A stretch of DNA of 64,000 nt. It comes from Endomychus coccineus. Lineage: Eukaryota; Arthropoda; Insecta; Coleoptera; Endomychidae. A program made the translations under genes and the position numbers. The stretch covers positions 23,292,297-23,356,296 of the forward strand of contig OY294068.1 in NCBI GenBank assembly GCA_958510875.1, in the 5' to 3' direction. Below, piece by piece: positions 34,873-46,700 of the stretch (position 1 is its first letter; every line of letters begins with the position of its first letter). The notes under the pieces were generated by a model. That model was given only the letters and a program-made list of their open reading frames with translations. It ran no database searches and was not told the DNA's origin.

Positions 34873-36300
34873 AAGTAGATAAAATGGACATCCATGGAGC
34901 GGTTAGGCAGTGGTCCCTTTTGAAACACCGCAAAGTAAAAATTTGACTCGGCTTTATGCTTTATATTTTATTGTTCTATTAATGATTTTTGCGTACCATG
35001 TTTCTTTAAATGTCTGAACAATTGATTCAATTATTCAACGAAAATTGCTTGTTAATAAAATTGTCACTTATCATTGTTGGATTTTTTTATTCCTCAATAT
35101 CCTCTCCATTTACAATTCATCTACAATTTACTCACATAGTCTAACCTTTACAAACAAATTATATCAACTAATAGTCGGCATTTTTATGGAAATCACCCCG
35201 CCCCCCCATGCTCGGAATCATCGCGACGCCTCTGTCCTTATACACTAAAAATACTGTTGAAATACTGAGAACTGTTCAGTAAACAAATAGCCTTCCTCAG
35301 TGTAAACCAAATTAGAAATCAAAATAATGTTCCTATTTCGATACTATTTGGAATTAACGGGATTTATAAAAGATGAATCTGAATTCATTAAGTGGATTTT
35401 CCACTTATACATTTCCATCCCTTCTAAGTTACCTAGATATTTATGATTAGTGTTTCAAGAGTGATAAACTTTCTTGAGAAGTGGTGTTTTTTTATACTTT
35501 GACTACACGAGAGAAGAATGGTGGCTTATTTGTCTCAGATTTGTCGTGCAGAATATATATATTTTGTAATAATTATTATAACTTCCTAACCCTGAGTATG
35601 CCAACTTAACCGCTTGCATTTCCACCCCATATCTTTTCAAATATCCAATTATGGCAGAAAAAATCGATAGCAAATTATTCATGTATATTAATTATACTTT
35701 TCTTTATAAGCCCCAGAACAATTGAGGGTATTTACCCTCTGAAGATAACAAAGAAAAGAGTATACATTAAACATTTTATTTATAATTATAAATGCACGTA
35801 AGTAAAGCTTATATGTGCTGAGAATAACTCAACTAAAAATAACTACTTAAAAACAAATAATTCATAATATAATGAAATTGTTAATAGGTTGTCTGTAAGA
35901 TGAATCGACAAAAACGAAATCCTCATAAAACGCCCACTAATTTTGAATTTTTTTTACAATTACTAACTAAATATATTATCTAAACAACACTACCTAAATA
36001 AAACCATGAACAAAATAACTTAACAAAACTAAACTTATTCTCATTATTATTGAACAAATTAATCCTGTATGAGCAAATTTGACAGAATGTCTTAAGTGTA
36101 GTGTCTTGGCTTATGCCGAACAGGGATTGTTTCCAAACAAAAATCAGATATGGCGCAGAAATCAGTAAAAAATTTCTGTTTTCAACTCAGTTCTTATCGA
36201 TGGGAATGATACTATAATGAGGAAACCACCATATGTGGATAAAATGCTTTAATTTGAAACAAAAATCATTCAAATTGGTTAAATGGTTGCCTCACACGGT
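34873..36300. other. No recognisable gene
   Basis: AT-rich DNA. TATACTTTGACTACACGAGAG at about 35,496-35,516 matches the LINE A 3' terminus but only for about 20 bp, so it is noted and not called. Confidence 0.35.
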
Positions 36301-37205
36301 CTCATATCGTGTGAACCAGCAGTGAAATTTAGGGAGGGGAGATAGGCATTCGTATTTCTATGCAGGTTTGGAGGTTATAGGCATAGAGCAAGACACCACT
36401 AGGTAAAGAGTTCCATAAGTTCGGTGTTCGATAGACAAATGAAGTCTGGTAAGAAGAATTTCGGCAGGTCTCGAGTTTGACAATGAAGTGGTGACTAGTT
36501 TGAGCTCGTCTAGTCCGCCTATCTGGAATCTCTCGTGGGGGAATAACAGACGAGCTGTCTGATGAACACTGACCATGGAAATATCTATTGAAAATCTAGA
36601 GGTCTCCCACGATGTTCTATGTAGGTCAATGAACTCGTGAGTGTGCAATCATCAATCAAACGAATAGCTCTGTTCTGAGAGGGTGCTGTTGGTGGTGATC
36701 CCGAGCAATGTTATGGAAGACTTCATAGGAATAGTTGTACCTGACATCATCATATTAGGGATTATGGTATCCGCCTTCCTGGAGAAGACGCTTGAGCTTG
36801 AGTTTTAGTTGCATTAAACTCTACTAGATTATCAGATCCCCATTTCAAAATATTTGCCAAATCTCCATTAATTAAGTCAACATGTCCCTGTCTCGGTCCT
36901 CTGGCTTCATTGGATGGTATAGGGGTTCTAGATGAGAAAGAGGTATGAAGTGTATCATCATCTGCAAAGCTGAGGACGGGACAGGTGGTCACTTCCAGCA
37001 GATCGTTGATATGGACCAGAAACAAATTTGTTGCCACGACAAATCCCTGTGGAACACCAGCATTGATAGCCATTGTATCGAGGATACTCCCAAGCCATAT
37101 GACGGAAGTTGCCCAAGAAGGCTTTGGTTCCAGACTCGGTCAAATGCTTTGGAGAAATCCAATGATATAATAGCTAGTGTGGCTTATATTGAAAATATTT
37201 TCGAC
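36301..37205 (-). mobile_element. LINE A: 5'-truncated copy with RT palm and thumb
   Basis: Read on the minus strand from 37,205: IISLDFSKAFDRVWNQS (RT motif A, intact aspartate), GSILDTMAINAGVPQGFVVA, then LLEVTTCPVLSFADDDTLHT with the catalytic FADD box, then KWGSDNLVEFNATKTQA. The frame breaks near 36,770, and downstream pieces to 36,301 carry the C-terminal region (RDLPKFFLPDFI). This is the best preserved LINE A segment in the window and shows what the split copy at 1-4,565 originally encoded. Several indels make it non-functional. Confidence 0.8.
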
Positions 37206-37214
37206 TAACGCTTA

Positions 37215-37940
37215 TTCGCCACCATTGCTTTTTTATATGGCCAAATGTGGTCTATACCGAGTTAGAGTATTTTTTTCTGTTTGGCCCACTTAACATTCAA
37301 CACGACTTAATTGATTTTGTAAATCTCCGATTCGTCGAAGGTGTTACAACACCTTTGATAAAGTTTTCTTCTTCGACAAATCGAGGATTTACAGATACAC
37401 CTAAACGGTTTGTCAGCTTGTTCTGTTAATTGGTTTCGTTCCAATTTCCTGTTCTGTTAGAAATTAAATTATTAGTGAAAGATTTGTCGTAACTTTTGTG
37501 CAGCGCTATTTGCTGAAGTTTCTCAATCAAATCTCGTCAAAGGGACATTCAATAATCTATGAAGAAAACTATCAAATGGAGCTTTTTTATAATTAAATGG
37601 TGTAACTGAATCAACAGGTGTAATACCTATACTATTCGGTTGAGTGAGTTTTCAATATATGTTGAATTCTAAGTGATTACCATCTTTTATATTGTTAAAA
37701 TCAAGGGAAGGAAGCTGCTTATCTGTTTCTATTTCGACAGTGAAGTTGAGTGAATAAAATTGGCTATTATGCGTGTTCAGAAAGCCATGTAAATCGAAAA
37801 CTTTACTTATAATCCCGAAAATATCATCGACATATACCAAACTTTTGGAAACTGATTTAATTTTGTTTTAAGGAGGTTCCAAGTTCACTTAGAAAATATT
37901 GGCTAAAAAAGGGGAGAGTGAATTGCCCATTGCACATTGG
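37215..37940 (-). pseudogene. Penelope-like element reverse-transcriptase remnant
   Basis: Minus-strand reading gives a degraded QTNVQWAIHSPLF block (the usual MGSPLSP-type motif), then MVYVDDIFGIISKVFDLHGF with the RT catalytic YVDD box at 37,840-37,780. Next come LNFTVEIETDKQLPSLDF (usually LPFLDV) and HLEFNIY, and further down APFDSFLHRLLNVPLTRFD. This order is characteristic of Penelope-like RT. Single-base indels and stops interrupt it; the GIY-YIG domain is not seen here. Confidence 0.75.
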
Positions 37941-38337
37941 TTTGTTTATAGAAGTTTTGTTCAAAATAAAACTAAATGAAATAATTTTGCTCCATACATA
38001 AATACTTAACACTTAGAGAAAAGGCGATGCGAAATATGTACATCGCGCTGTGTATAAACCACTTGTACATTATGTTTGAATATTTGTGGAATATTTTTGA
38101 ATACTTAGTTTTTATTTAATTATATATTTTTGTGCATGTACTATTGTGCTCTATTTATTCATAACTCATTTTCATATAATTACACAAAAATATATACAAT
38201 ATACGTTACATAATATGTATATACGTGATCTATTCTTTGTTCGATTATATAGAACACAAATAAAGAAAATAACAAATATTTTATGTGTGACTTATCTACA
38301 ATATTCACATTATTAATAAATGTGAAATGTAATAACT
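37941..38337. other. No recognisable gene (left flank of the BEL/Pao element)
   Basis: AT-rich with alternating TA/CA stretches (about 38,150-38,230). Nothing else was seen. Confidence 0.4.
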
Positions 38338-38342
38338 GTGTA

Positions 38343-38495
38343 TGTCTTTGATTTTGTAGATAAATGGTTTAATAATGGACTGTAATAATTTTGACGTTAC
38401 CGCTTTGTTGGTTTAAAACGTACTGACTACTTGCCTAGGTACAAAGACCTAAACTGTACAGTCATGTACAAAATTTATTTAAACTTATTTGTACA
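38343..38495 (-). repeat. BEL/Pao 3' LTR
   Basis: A 153-bp terminal repeat beginning TG and ending CA, identical base for base to 54,152-54,304. It is the 3' LTR because the coding strand is minus. Confidence 0.92.
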
Positions 38496-38510
38496 TAACC
38501 CCCAACCTTG
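38496..38510 (-). other. Polypurine tract
   Basis: Read on the minus strand, CAAGGTTGGGGGTTA abuts the 3' LTR. A purine-rich tract in this position primes plus-strand DNA synthesis in LTR retrotransposons. Confidence 0.6.
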
Positions 38511-38696
38511 AAAGGCTGGCTTTCAAAATGTGATCCTAATACTAAAATATGAAAATCTATATACATTTTGACAATGATATTCATGAAAGTCTTAACTAAA
38601 CTTAAGTACTAAAGGTCGTACCAAAAAAAAATTATACTTATTTAAAATCGATCATACATAACAAACTATAACTCATTTCTTAATCTAAACATTTAT

Positions 38697-41600
38697 TCAA
38701 ATGTCAATGGGTAGAACGGCTACTTGCGAGGTAGCGCGCTTTATTTCACCTGTTGGTGTTTTAATACACACCACACGCACTACACCATCACTGCCGAGAT
38801 GCACTTTTGTGATACGACCAAGTTTCCAACAGAATGGTTGTAAGTTGCTGTCTTTTATGAGAACTAACGAATCCTTCTTGATGTCCTGGACGATACCTCT
38901 CCACTTCTGTCTGCATTGTAGTTCAGAGATGTATTCTCTGTGCCAACGAGTCCAAACATGTTGTTTAATTTGCTCTACAAGTTGGTAATGTGAGAGACGG
39001 TTCACTGGAATGTTGGCGATGCTGGGCTCAATAATGGACGTCACAGGTCTTCCAATAAGAAAATGTCCGGGTGAAAGAGGTTGATAATCAGAAGGATCGT
39101 TGGACATTGGAGAGATTGGACGGGAATTTAATATACCTTCAATTTCAGAGATGATTGTTGAAAATTGTTCTAAGGTTGTTGATGCATTGGCTAAAACTCT
39201 TTTTAAATGGTGCTTTGTTGATTTGACACCTGCTTCCCACAATCCTCCGAAGTTAGGAGAATATGCGGGTATGAAATGCCATTTGATTCCGCGGTTTATT
39301 AATTGTTCGCTTAATTCAGTTTGATTAACTTGCAAGAGCTGTCCTAATTCTTTAAGCTCTGAACTGGCCTTCACAAATGTTTTGCCATTGTCTGAAAATA
39401 TATCAGTGGGTTGTCCACGTCTGGCTATGAATCTGCGCAATGCCAATAAAAAGGTATCTGTCGTTAAATCTGTTACTACTTCTAAGTGTAACGCCTTTAC
39501 ACTCATACACACAAACAATGCAATATAACATTTGAAAGTTTTCTGCCCTCTTCCTTTTCGTTGACGGACAAAAAATGGACCAGCGAAATCTGTACCAGTT
39601 TTTATAAATGGATAACTCTGTTGAATACGTGCTGAAGGCAAATTTCCCATAAAGGGTGTAACAAACTTTGGGTTTGCCTTAAAACATTTCATACATTTAC
39701 GTACTAGTTTTTTTGATGTTGAACGTCCGCCTATAATCCAAAATTTCTGCCTGGCTATATATAATGTATGTTGTGGCCCTGCATGATAATTGCGTAAATG
39801 TTCATACCTTAAAATCAAGGTAGAAAGATTGGAATTTGAGTGTAAAAGTATAGGATGAATTTGATCCCAAGGCAGTTTAGAATTTTGAATTCTACCCCCA
39901 ACCCTAAGGATACCGTCGGAGTCAAGAAAAGGATTAAAATGAATCAATTTATTCTTATTCGGTAGTTTACCGTGTATTTTTAAATCATTGATTTCCTTGC
40001 TGAATGTTGAATCTTGTGAAAGTTTTATTATGCAATTAAACGCATCACTCACGTCTGCAACGGATAATTTGTCAACATGACGATTGTTTTTAATTTTCTG
40101 CTTACAATTGTGAATGAAACGGCGACAGTGGGCAACTACTCGTTTCAATTTAGTGAGCGATGAAGCATTTGATATAAGGTCATGATTTAATGATGTGAGC
40201 AGCACAGTGTTGACTAATAATTTTCTTTCTGGTAATTCCCCATCTGGAATTAAAACTGCCGATGTTCGCCATGAGTCCTTTGGTTCCGAAAGCCAACACG
40301 GTCCTTTCCACCAAAGTGTAGACTGATTTAATTCTCGGAATTGCATACCACGTGATATAATATCTGCGGGGTTCTCATGTGTACGTACATGAGACCAATT
40401 GTCAATGTTAGAAATATTTTGAATTTCCGAAATTCGGTTTGCTACAAAAATATGGAATAGTCGTGATCGGTTCTTTAGCCATGCTAGAACAACTTGAGAA
40501 TCTGTCCAATAAAAGCACGAAATATTTCTGAATGTAAAGGATGACTCAATTTTTTGCATTAATCGCGCTAAAACTAAAGCTCCACATAATTCAAGACGTG
40601 GTACTGTGAGAGTTTTTAGAGGTGCCACTCGCCCCTTTGAGCAAACTAAATTGACCGATATTTCATTTTCACTATTTATACATCTAGCATATATACATGC
40701 GCCATATGCGCTCTGAGACGCATCCGAAAAGCCATGGAGCTCTACGAAAACGGGATTTTTACAAAATGCTAATCTTGGAATTGAAATTTTCTCTAAATAT
40801 TGTAAATTTGACTTGAATACTAGCCATTTTGATTTTAAATTATTTGGTACCTCATCGTCCCATCCAAGTTTAAGAGCCCATAATTCTTGCATTAATATTT
40901 TCATTATTGCGATTGCAGGAGCTAACAGTCCTAAGGGATCAAATGTTTTAGCGATGCTTGAAAGAATAGATCTCTTGGTGATTTTATTGTAATTAACTTG
41001 GCTACTTTTGAATTTTAGTTTGTCTGACACAAATTCCCACTGCAAGCCTAATAATTTCATGTCTGTTGTTTCTCCTATATTAATATAATTAGATAACTGG
41101 TCATCATTTTGGACATTTTTTAGTACTTGTGGGTGGTTTGAACACCATTTTGTTAAATTAAAATGACCGTTTGCTATTATTTTCGATATTTGACTTATTA
41201 AATTAACGGCGCTTTCAATTGTATCAGTGCCGGAAATTAAGTCGTCTATGTAAAAATCTCGGGATATTATTTTTGACGCAAGTGCAAATTTTGTGCTATT
41301 ATCTTTCGCTAATTGTTTTATGCAACGCGTGGCTAAATACGGAGCAGAAGCAGTTCCGTATGTAACTGTATTTAATTCGTAAACCTCTAAGTCATGGCTT
41401 GGATCTTCGCGCCAAAAGATCCTTTGATATTTTCTTTGTTCCACTTGTACCTCTATTTGTCGATACATCTTGCAAATATCTGCAGTAAATACATAAGCGT
41501 GTTCCCTAAATCTAATTAAAATGGACATGAGGTCGTCCTGTACTGAACCGACATATTGAATGCTGTTCGTTGACAAACCGTTATCTGTAACAGCAGATCC

Positions 41601-43412
41601 GTCAAAAACTACCCTACATTTGGTTGTCAAGCTATCCGATTTTAACACGGCATGATGAGGAAAATAATAACAATTTGTGTTATCAATGGGTTCTGTCTTT
41701 TTTGTCATATGCCCTAAGGTTTTATATTCGTTCATGAACTGAATGTACGAATTTTTTAATGATGAATTGTGAGCAAATTTTTTCTCCAAGTTGATAAATC
41801 TACTTAGAGCACTGTCTACTGAGTTGCCTAAGTGAATAGGAGATTTTTTAAAAGGTATTTGGACTACAAATTTACCGTTGTGTTTTCGTGAGTATGTGGT
41901 TACGAAATGATTTTCACACTCCTGATCTTCAATACTAAGTTTAGGTTCATAGTCATAATTTTCTTCAACATTCCAAAATTTTTGAATGTCATTATGTAAA
42001 TTTATGACTGACAAATTACAACTGGATATGATATTATTTGAAGGTTTAAAATTTCCAGTGACTATCCAACCAAAATCGGAATTTTGCAGTATGGGTGAAT
42101 TTTTTCCTAGATCAATTCTCTCTGGCCTTAATGTTTTCCAGAAAAGATTGGCGCCGAGAATCATGTCAATGCTTGCAGGTTCAGCGAATTTAGGGTCTGC
42201 TAACTTTATATTGTATGGCACGTTGATATTGTCGATCTCTAATTCAAAATTCGGAAAGTTATCACCAATTTTATCGAGTAACAAACAGTCAATTTTTGTT
42301 TGAAATTGAGAATGATACGATTGGATTTGCACAGTACATTTATGTTTTATGGTTGAAGCTATATTACCAACACCTACAATTGGAATGTTGGTGACCCTTT
42401 TTGCTATACCTGATAATTTTAGGAATTTGTAAGTTATAAAGTTTGACTGTGATCCGTTGTCTAATAATGCGCGACAATTAATGTTCTTGCCCGTTTTTGT
42501 TGTAACGGTAAAACATACAGTTGAAAGTAAAACATGTGAGTTCGTGTTTAATTGGCTAATTAGAACATTTTGAGTTGACGGACCTGGATTTTGGTTGTTA
42601 TAATCAAAATGAAGTAGTGTATTATGTAGTTTGCTACATTTTTTACATCGAAAACTCGACTTACATTCGAAAGTAACGTGACCTGTTCGAAAACAATTGC
42701 AGCAGAGTTTCAACGCCTTACACTTTTCAAACCTTTCTTGTGGGGATAAATTTAATAATTGTTGACATTGAAATACCGCATGGTTTTGTTGACATATTTT
42801 ACATGACATTACAGGTCTAGCTAAAAAACTTTGCTTTTTTTGAATACTTGAGGTGTTTGAAGAGCTACAATTCTTATTCATACGCTGTTCTAATTTTTCT
42901 AAAATTTCAGCTTTGTCTAACAAGAATTTTTCGAAATTTTCAATAGACGAACTAGTATTGCTTTTAATAAACTCTTCCCAATCGCGTAACGAGGCTTTGT
43001 CTAATTTACTGCTGAGAATATAAATTAAAATTGCATTTCGTTGTTCTGTGGAATTACCCAGCCGCGATAAATATTTCAAATGTTTATTTAGCTCATCTAT
43101 TATGTTGCGAAAACCTTTCGATTCATTAGGACTAGTGTTATGAACGTCAAAAATTGCTTTAATATGTTCGTGAACTAACAAATCGTTATTGTCGAATCTT
43201 TTACACAAGTTATCCCAGACTGTCTCGTAATTGTCGCTGGACAAATTGGAACTTTGAATAGTTTTGGCGGCAGTTCCGCCAAGCGAAGCGCGCAGGTAAT
43301 GAAACTTCTGCACGTTAGATATCTGAGCAACGTGAAGATGGCTGCCAAAGTTGGCTGCTAAAATTTCCGAACATTGCCGATCGATCAGTGGCGTCGCGAA
43401 ATGATTTCCCAA
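38697..43412 (-). CDS. BEL/Pao gag C-terminus and pol polyprotein (1,571 codons)
   Basis: An uninterrupted frame. Residues 1-29 are Foldback terminal repeat read-in, residues 30-32 (QIS) are the target duplication, and true BEL sequence starts at about residue 30. Order: gag remainder with Cys/His knuckles at about 203-270 (CKICQQNH, CCNCFRTGH); aspartic protease at about 315 (LLDNGSQSNF); RT with CRVVFDGSA at about 599 and the catalytic FYIDDLISG at about 720; RNase H at about 890-975 (GFSDASQSAYG, YWTDSQVVLAW). The integrase has a zinc-binding domain at about 1,200-1,245 and a DDE core (TGTDFAGPF about 1,274, IFSDNGKTF about 1,337, GGLWEAGVKSTKHH about 1,390). A C-terminal DUF5641-like region ends at 38,697. 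All catalytic boxes look intact, but the gag start is cut off. Confidence 0.93.
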   Translation of the reverse strand: MGNHFATPLIDRQCSEILAANFGSHLHVAQISNVQKFHYLRASLGGTAAKTIQSSNLSSDNYETVWDNLCKRFDNNDLLVHEHIKAIFDVHNTSPNESKGFRNIIDELNKHLKYLSRLGNSTEQRNAILIYILSSKLDKASLRDWEEFIKSNTSSSIENFEKFLLDKAEILEKLEQRMNKNCSSSNTSSIQKKQSFLARPVMSCKICQQNHAVFQCQQLLNLSPQERFEKCKALKLCCNCFRTGHVTFECKSSFRCKKCSKLHNTLLHFDYNNQNPGPSTQNVLISQLNTNSHVLLSTVCFTVTTKTGKNINCRALLDNGSQSNFITYKFLKLSGIAKRVTNIPIVGVGNIASTIKHKCTVQIQSYHSQFQTKIDCLLLDKIGDNFPNFELEIDNINVPYNIKLADPKFAEPASIDMILGANLFWKTLRPERIDLGKNSPILQNSDFGWIVTGNFKPSNNIISSCNLSVINLHNDIQKFWNVEENYDYEPKLSIEDQECENHFVTTYSRKHNGKFVVQIPFKKSPIHLGNSVDSALSRFINLEKKFAHNSSLKNSYIQFMNEYKTLGHMTKKTEPIDNTNCYYFPHHAVLKSDSLTTKCRVVFDGSAVTDNGLSTNSIQYVGSVQDDLMSILIRFREHAYVFTADICKMYRQIEVQVEQRKYQRIFWREDPSHDLEVYELNTVTYGTASAPYLATRCIKQLAKDNSTKFALASKIISRDFYIDDLISGTDTIESAVNLISQISKIIANGHFNLTKWCSNHPQVLKNVQNDDQLSNYINIGETTDMKLLGLQWEFVSDKLKFKSSQVNYNKITKRSILSSIAKTFDPLGLLAPAIAIMKILMQELWALKLGWDDEVPNNLKSKWLVFKSNLQYLEKISIPRLAFCKNPVFVELHGFSDASQSAYGACIYARCINSENEISVNLVCSKGRVAPLKTLTVPRLELCGALVLARLMQKIESSFTFRNISCFYWTDSQVVLAWLKNRSRLFHIFVANRISEIQNISNIDNWSHVRTHENPADIISRGMQFRELNQSTLWWKGPCWLSEPKDSWRTSAVLIPDGELPERKLLVNTVLLTSLNHDLISNASSLTKLKRVVAHCRRFIHNCKQKIKNNRHVDKLSVADVSDAFNCIIKLSQDSTFSKEINDLKIHGKLPNKNKLIHFNPFLDSDGILRVGGRIQNSKLPWDQIHPILLHSNSNLSTLILRYEHLRNYHAGPQHTLYIARQKFWIIGGRSTSKKLVRKCMKCFKANPKFVTPFMGNLPSARIQQSYPFIKTGTDFAGPFFVRQRKGRGQKTFKCYIALFVCMSVKALHLEVVTDLTTDTFLLALRRFIARRGQPTDIFSDNGKTFVKASSELKELGQLLQVNQTELSEQLINRGIKWHFIPAYSPNFGGLWEAGVKSTKHHLKRVLANASTTLEQFSTIISEIEGILNSRPISPMSNDPSDYQPLSPGHFLIGRPVTSIIEPSIANIPVNRLSHYQLVEQIKQHVWTRWHREYISELQCRQKWRGIVQDIKKDSLVLIKDSNLQPFCWKLGRITKVHLGSDGVVRVVCIKTPTGEIKRATSQVAVLPIDI
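43317..43325. repeat. 9-bp target-site duplication, left
   Basis: AGATATCTG, identical to 53,194-53,202. In the BEL reading frame it is exactly the codons for Gln-Ile-Ser in both halves of the split gene, which confirms that both flanks were once one ORF. Confidence 0.93.
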
Positions 43413-43700
43413 ATCAAATATTCAATGTATTCTTATAATTTTCTTATTTTGTTAATCTGAATAACATATGGGAAGATGTATGGTAGAATGAATCAATTTA
43501 CATATCATACGTTATTCGATTCAATTTCCTCCACTATTGGTAATGATTTCCAAATCGAATTTTACGATTTCTTTTGATTAGGACTCTGGTAGATTCTATA
43601 ATACCAAGAAAATTGTTGTAAAACACATTTACTACTATGAGTACAAATTGATGTAGAGCTGCTTGCTCTTCAATCTGAGATACTACCATAATTTCTTGCA
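43326..43700 (+). repeat. Foldback-like element, left outer terminal repeat
   Basis: About 375 bp of non-tandem terminal sequence, matching 52,820-53,193 in reverse complement with about four substitutions. The tip carries a short direct repeat, TTGGCTGC, spaced by CAAAG (GGCTGCCAAAGTTGGCTGC). This part includes the false start of the BEL frame at 43,410-43,412. Confidence 0.9.
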
Positions 43701-46700
43701 CTCGAGGACTACTAGGTTACATACGGGGACACATGAATATTCGAAAATAATTTTTTTTTCAACTTTCCGGAGCGACTGCCAAAATAAAAAAATATGGAAA
43801 AGCATCCTCATGATGTGTAGAATCTCAAAATATTAAAATTATTTCTTGCACTCGGGGACTACTAGGTCACATACGGGGACACATGAATTTTCGAAAATAA
43901 TTTTTTTTCCTACTTTCCGGAGCGACTGCCAAAATAAAAAAATATGGAAAAGCATCCTCATGATGTGTAGAATCTCAAAATACTAAAATAATTTCTTGCA
44001 CTCGGGGACTACTAGGTCACATACGGGGACACATGAATTTTCGAAAATAATTTTTTTTTCATATTTCCGAAGCGACTGCCAAAATCAAAAAATATGGAAA
44101 AGCATTCTCATGAAGTATAAAATCTCAAAATACTAAAATAATTTCTTGCACTCGGGGACTACTAGGTACCATACGGGGACACATAAATTTTCGAAAATAA
44201 TTTTTTTCTCAACTTTCCGGAGCGACTGCCAAAATCAAAAAATAAGGAAAAGCATCCCCATGATGTGTAGATTCTCAAAATACTAAAATAATTTCTTGCC
44301 CTCGGGGACTACTAGGTACCATACGGGGACACATAAATTTTCGAAAATAATTTTTTTCTCAACTTTCCGGAGCGACTGCCAAAATCAAAAAATACGGAAA
44401 AGCATCCCCATGATGTGTAGATTCTCAAAATACTAAAATAATTTCTTGCACTCGGGGACTACTAGGTTCCATACGGGGAGACATAAATTTTCGAAAATAA
44501 TTTTTTTCTCAACTTTCCGGAGCGACTGCCAAAATCAAAAAATACGGAAAAGCATCCCCATGATGTGTAGAATTTCAAAATACTAAAATAATTTCTTGCA
44601 CTCGGGGACTACTAGGTACCATACGGGGACACATAAATTTTCGAAAATAATTTTTTTCTCAACTTTCCGGAGCGACTGCCAAAATCAAAAAATACGGAAA
44701 AGCATCCCCATGATGTGTAGATTCTCAAAATACTAAAATAATTTCTTGCACTCGGGGACTACTAAGTACCATACGGGGACACATAAATTTTCGAAAATAA
44801 TTTTTTTCTCAACTTTCCGGAGCGACTGCCAAAATCAAAAAATACGGAGAAGCATCCCCATGATGTGTAGATTCTCAAAATACTAAAATAATTTCTTGCA
44901 CTCGGGGACTACTAGGTTCCATACGGGGACACATAAATTTTCGAAAATAATTTTTTTCTCAACTTTCCGGAGCGACTGCCAAAATCAAAAAATAAGGAAA
45001 AGCATCCTCATGATGTGTAGAATCTCAAAATATTAAAATTATTTCTTGCACTCGGGGACTACTAGGTCACATACGGGGACACATGAATTTTCGAAAATAA
45101 TTTTTTTTCCTACTTTCCGGAGCGACTGCCAAAATAAAAAAATATGGAAAAGCATCCTCATGATGTGTAGAATCTCAAAATACTAAAATAATTTCTTGCA
45201 CTCGGGGACTACTAGGTCACATACGGGGACACATGAATTTTCGAAAATAATTTTTTTTTCATATTTCCGAAGCGACTGCCAAAATCAAAAAATATGGAAA
45301 AGCATTCTCATGAAGTATAAAATCTCAAAATACTAAAATAATTTCTTGCACTCGGGGACTACTAGGTACCATACGGGGACACATAAATTTTCGAAAATAA
45401 TTTTTTTCTCAACTTTCCGGAGCGACTGCCAAAATCAAAAAATAAGGAAAAGCATCCCCATGATGTGTAGATTCTCAAAATACTAAAATAATTTCTTGCA
45501 CTCGGGGACTACTAAGTACCATACGGGGACACATAAATTTTCGAAAATAATTTTTTTCTCAACTTTCCGGAGCGACTGCCAAAATCAAAAAATACGGAGA
45601 AGCATCCCCATGATGTGTAGATTCTCAAAATACTAAAATAATTTCTTGCACTCGGGGACTACTAGGTTCCATACGGGGACACATAAATTTTCGAAAATAA
45701 TTTTTTTCTCAACTTTCCGGAGCGACTGCCAAAATCAAAAAATAAGGAAAAGCATCCTCATGATGTGTAGAATCTCAAAATATTAAAATTATTTCTTGCA
45801 CTCGGGGACTACTAGGTCACATACGGGGACACATGAATTTTCGAAAATAATTTTTTTCCTACTTTCCGGAGCGACTGCCAAAATAAAAAAATATGGAAAA
45901 GCATCCTCATGATGTGTAGAATCTCAAAATACTAAAATAATTTCTTGCACTCGGGGACTACTAGGTCACATACGGGGACACATGAATTTTCGAAAATAAT
46001 TTTTTTTTCATATTTCCGAAGCGACTGCCAAAATCAAAAAATATGGAAAAGCATTCTCATGAAGTATAAAATCTCAAAATACTAAAATAATTTCTTGCAC
46101 TCGGGGACTACTAGGTACCATACGGGGACACATAAATTTTCGAAAATAATTTTTTTCTCAACTTTCCGGAGCGACTGCCAAAATCAAAAAATAAGGAAAA
46201 GCATCCCCATGATGTGTAGATTCTCAAAATACTAAAATAATTTCTTGCACTCGGGGACTACTAAGTACCATACGGGGACACATAAATTTTCGAAAATAAT
46301 TTTTTTCTCAACTTTCCGGAGCGACTGCCAAAATCAAAAAATACGGAGAAGCATCCCCATGATGTGTAGATTCTCAAAATACTAAAATAATTTCTTGCAC
46401 TCGGGGACTACTAGGTTCCATACGGGGACACATAAATTTTCGAAAATAATTTTTTTCTCAACTTTCCGGAGCGACTGCCAAAATCAAAAAATACGGAAAA
46501 GCATCCCCATGATGTGTAGATTCTCAAAATACTAAAATAATTTGTTGCACTCGGGGACTACTAGGTACCATACGGGGACACATAAATTTTCGAAAATAAT
46601 TTTTTTCTCAACTTTCCGGAGCGACTGCCGAAATCAAAAAATACGGAAAAGCATCCCCATGATGTGTAGATTCTCAAACTACTAAAATAATTTCTTGCAC

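Noticed and set aside
35496..35516. Possible LINE A 3' terminus (CTTTGACTACACGAGAG)
   Set aside because: Only about 20 bp match and no upstream LINE sequence follows, so it cannot be separated from chance.
38300..38345. Longer left LTR boundary for the BEL/Pao element
   Set aside because: Sequence left of 38,343 does not match the equivalent position at 54,151, and the GTGTA duplication fits the 153-bp LTR exactly.
38701..42303. Plus-strand open frames at 38,701-38,988, 39,100-39,324 and 41,986-42,303
   Set aside because: They are antisense shadows of the long BEL/Pao pol frame and carry no recognisable domain.
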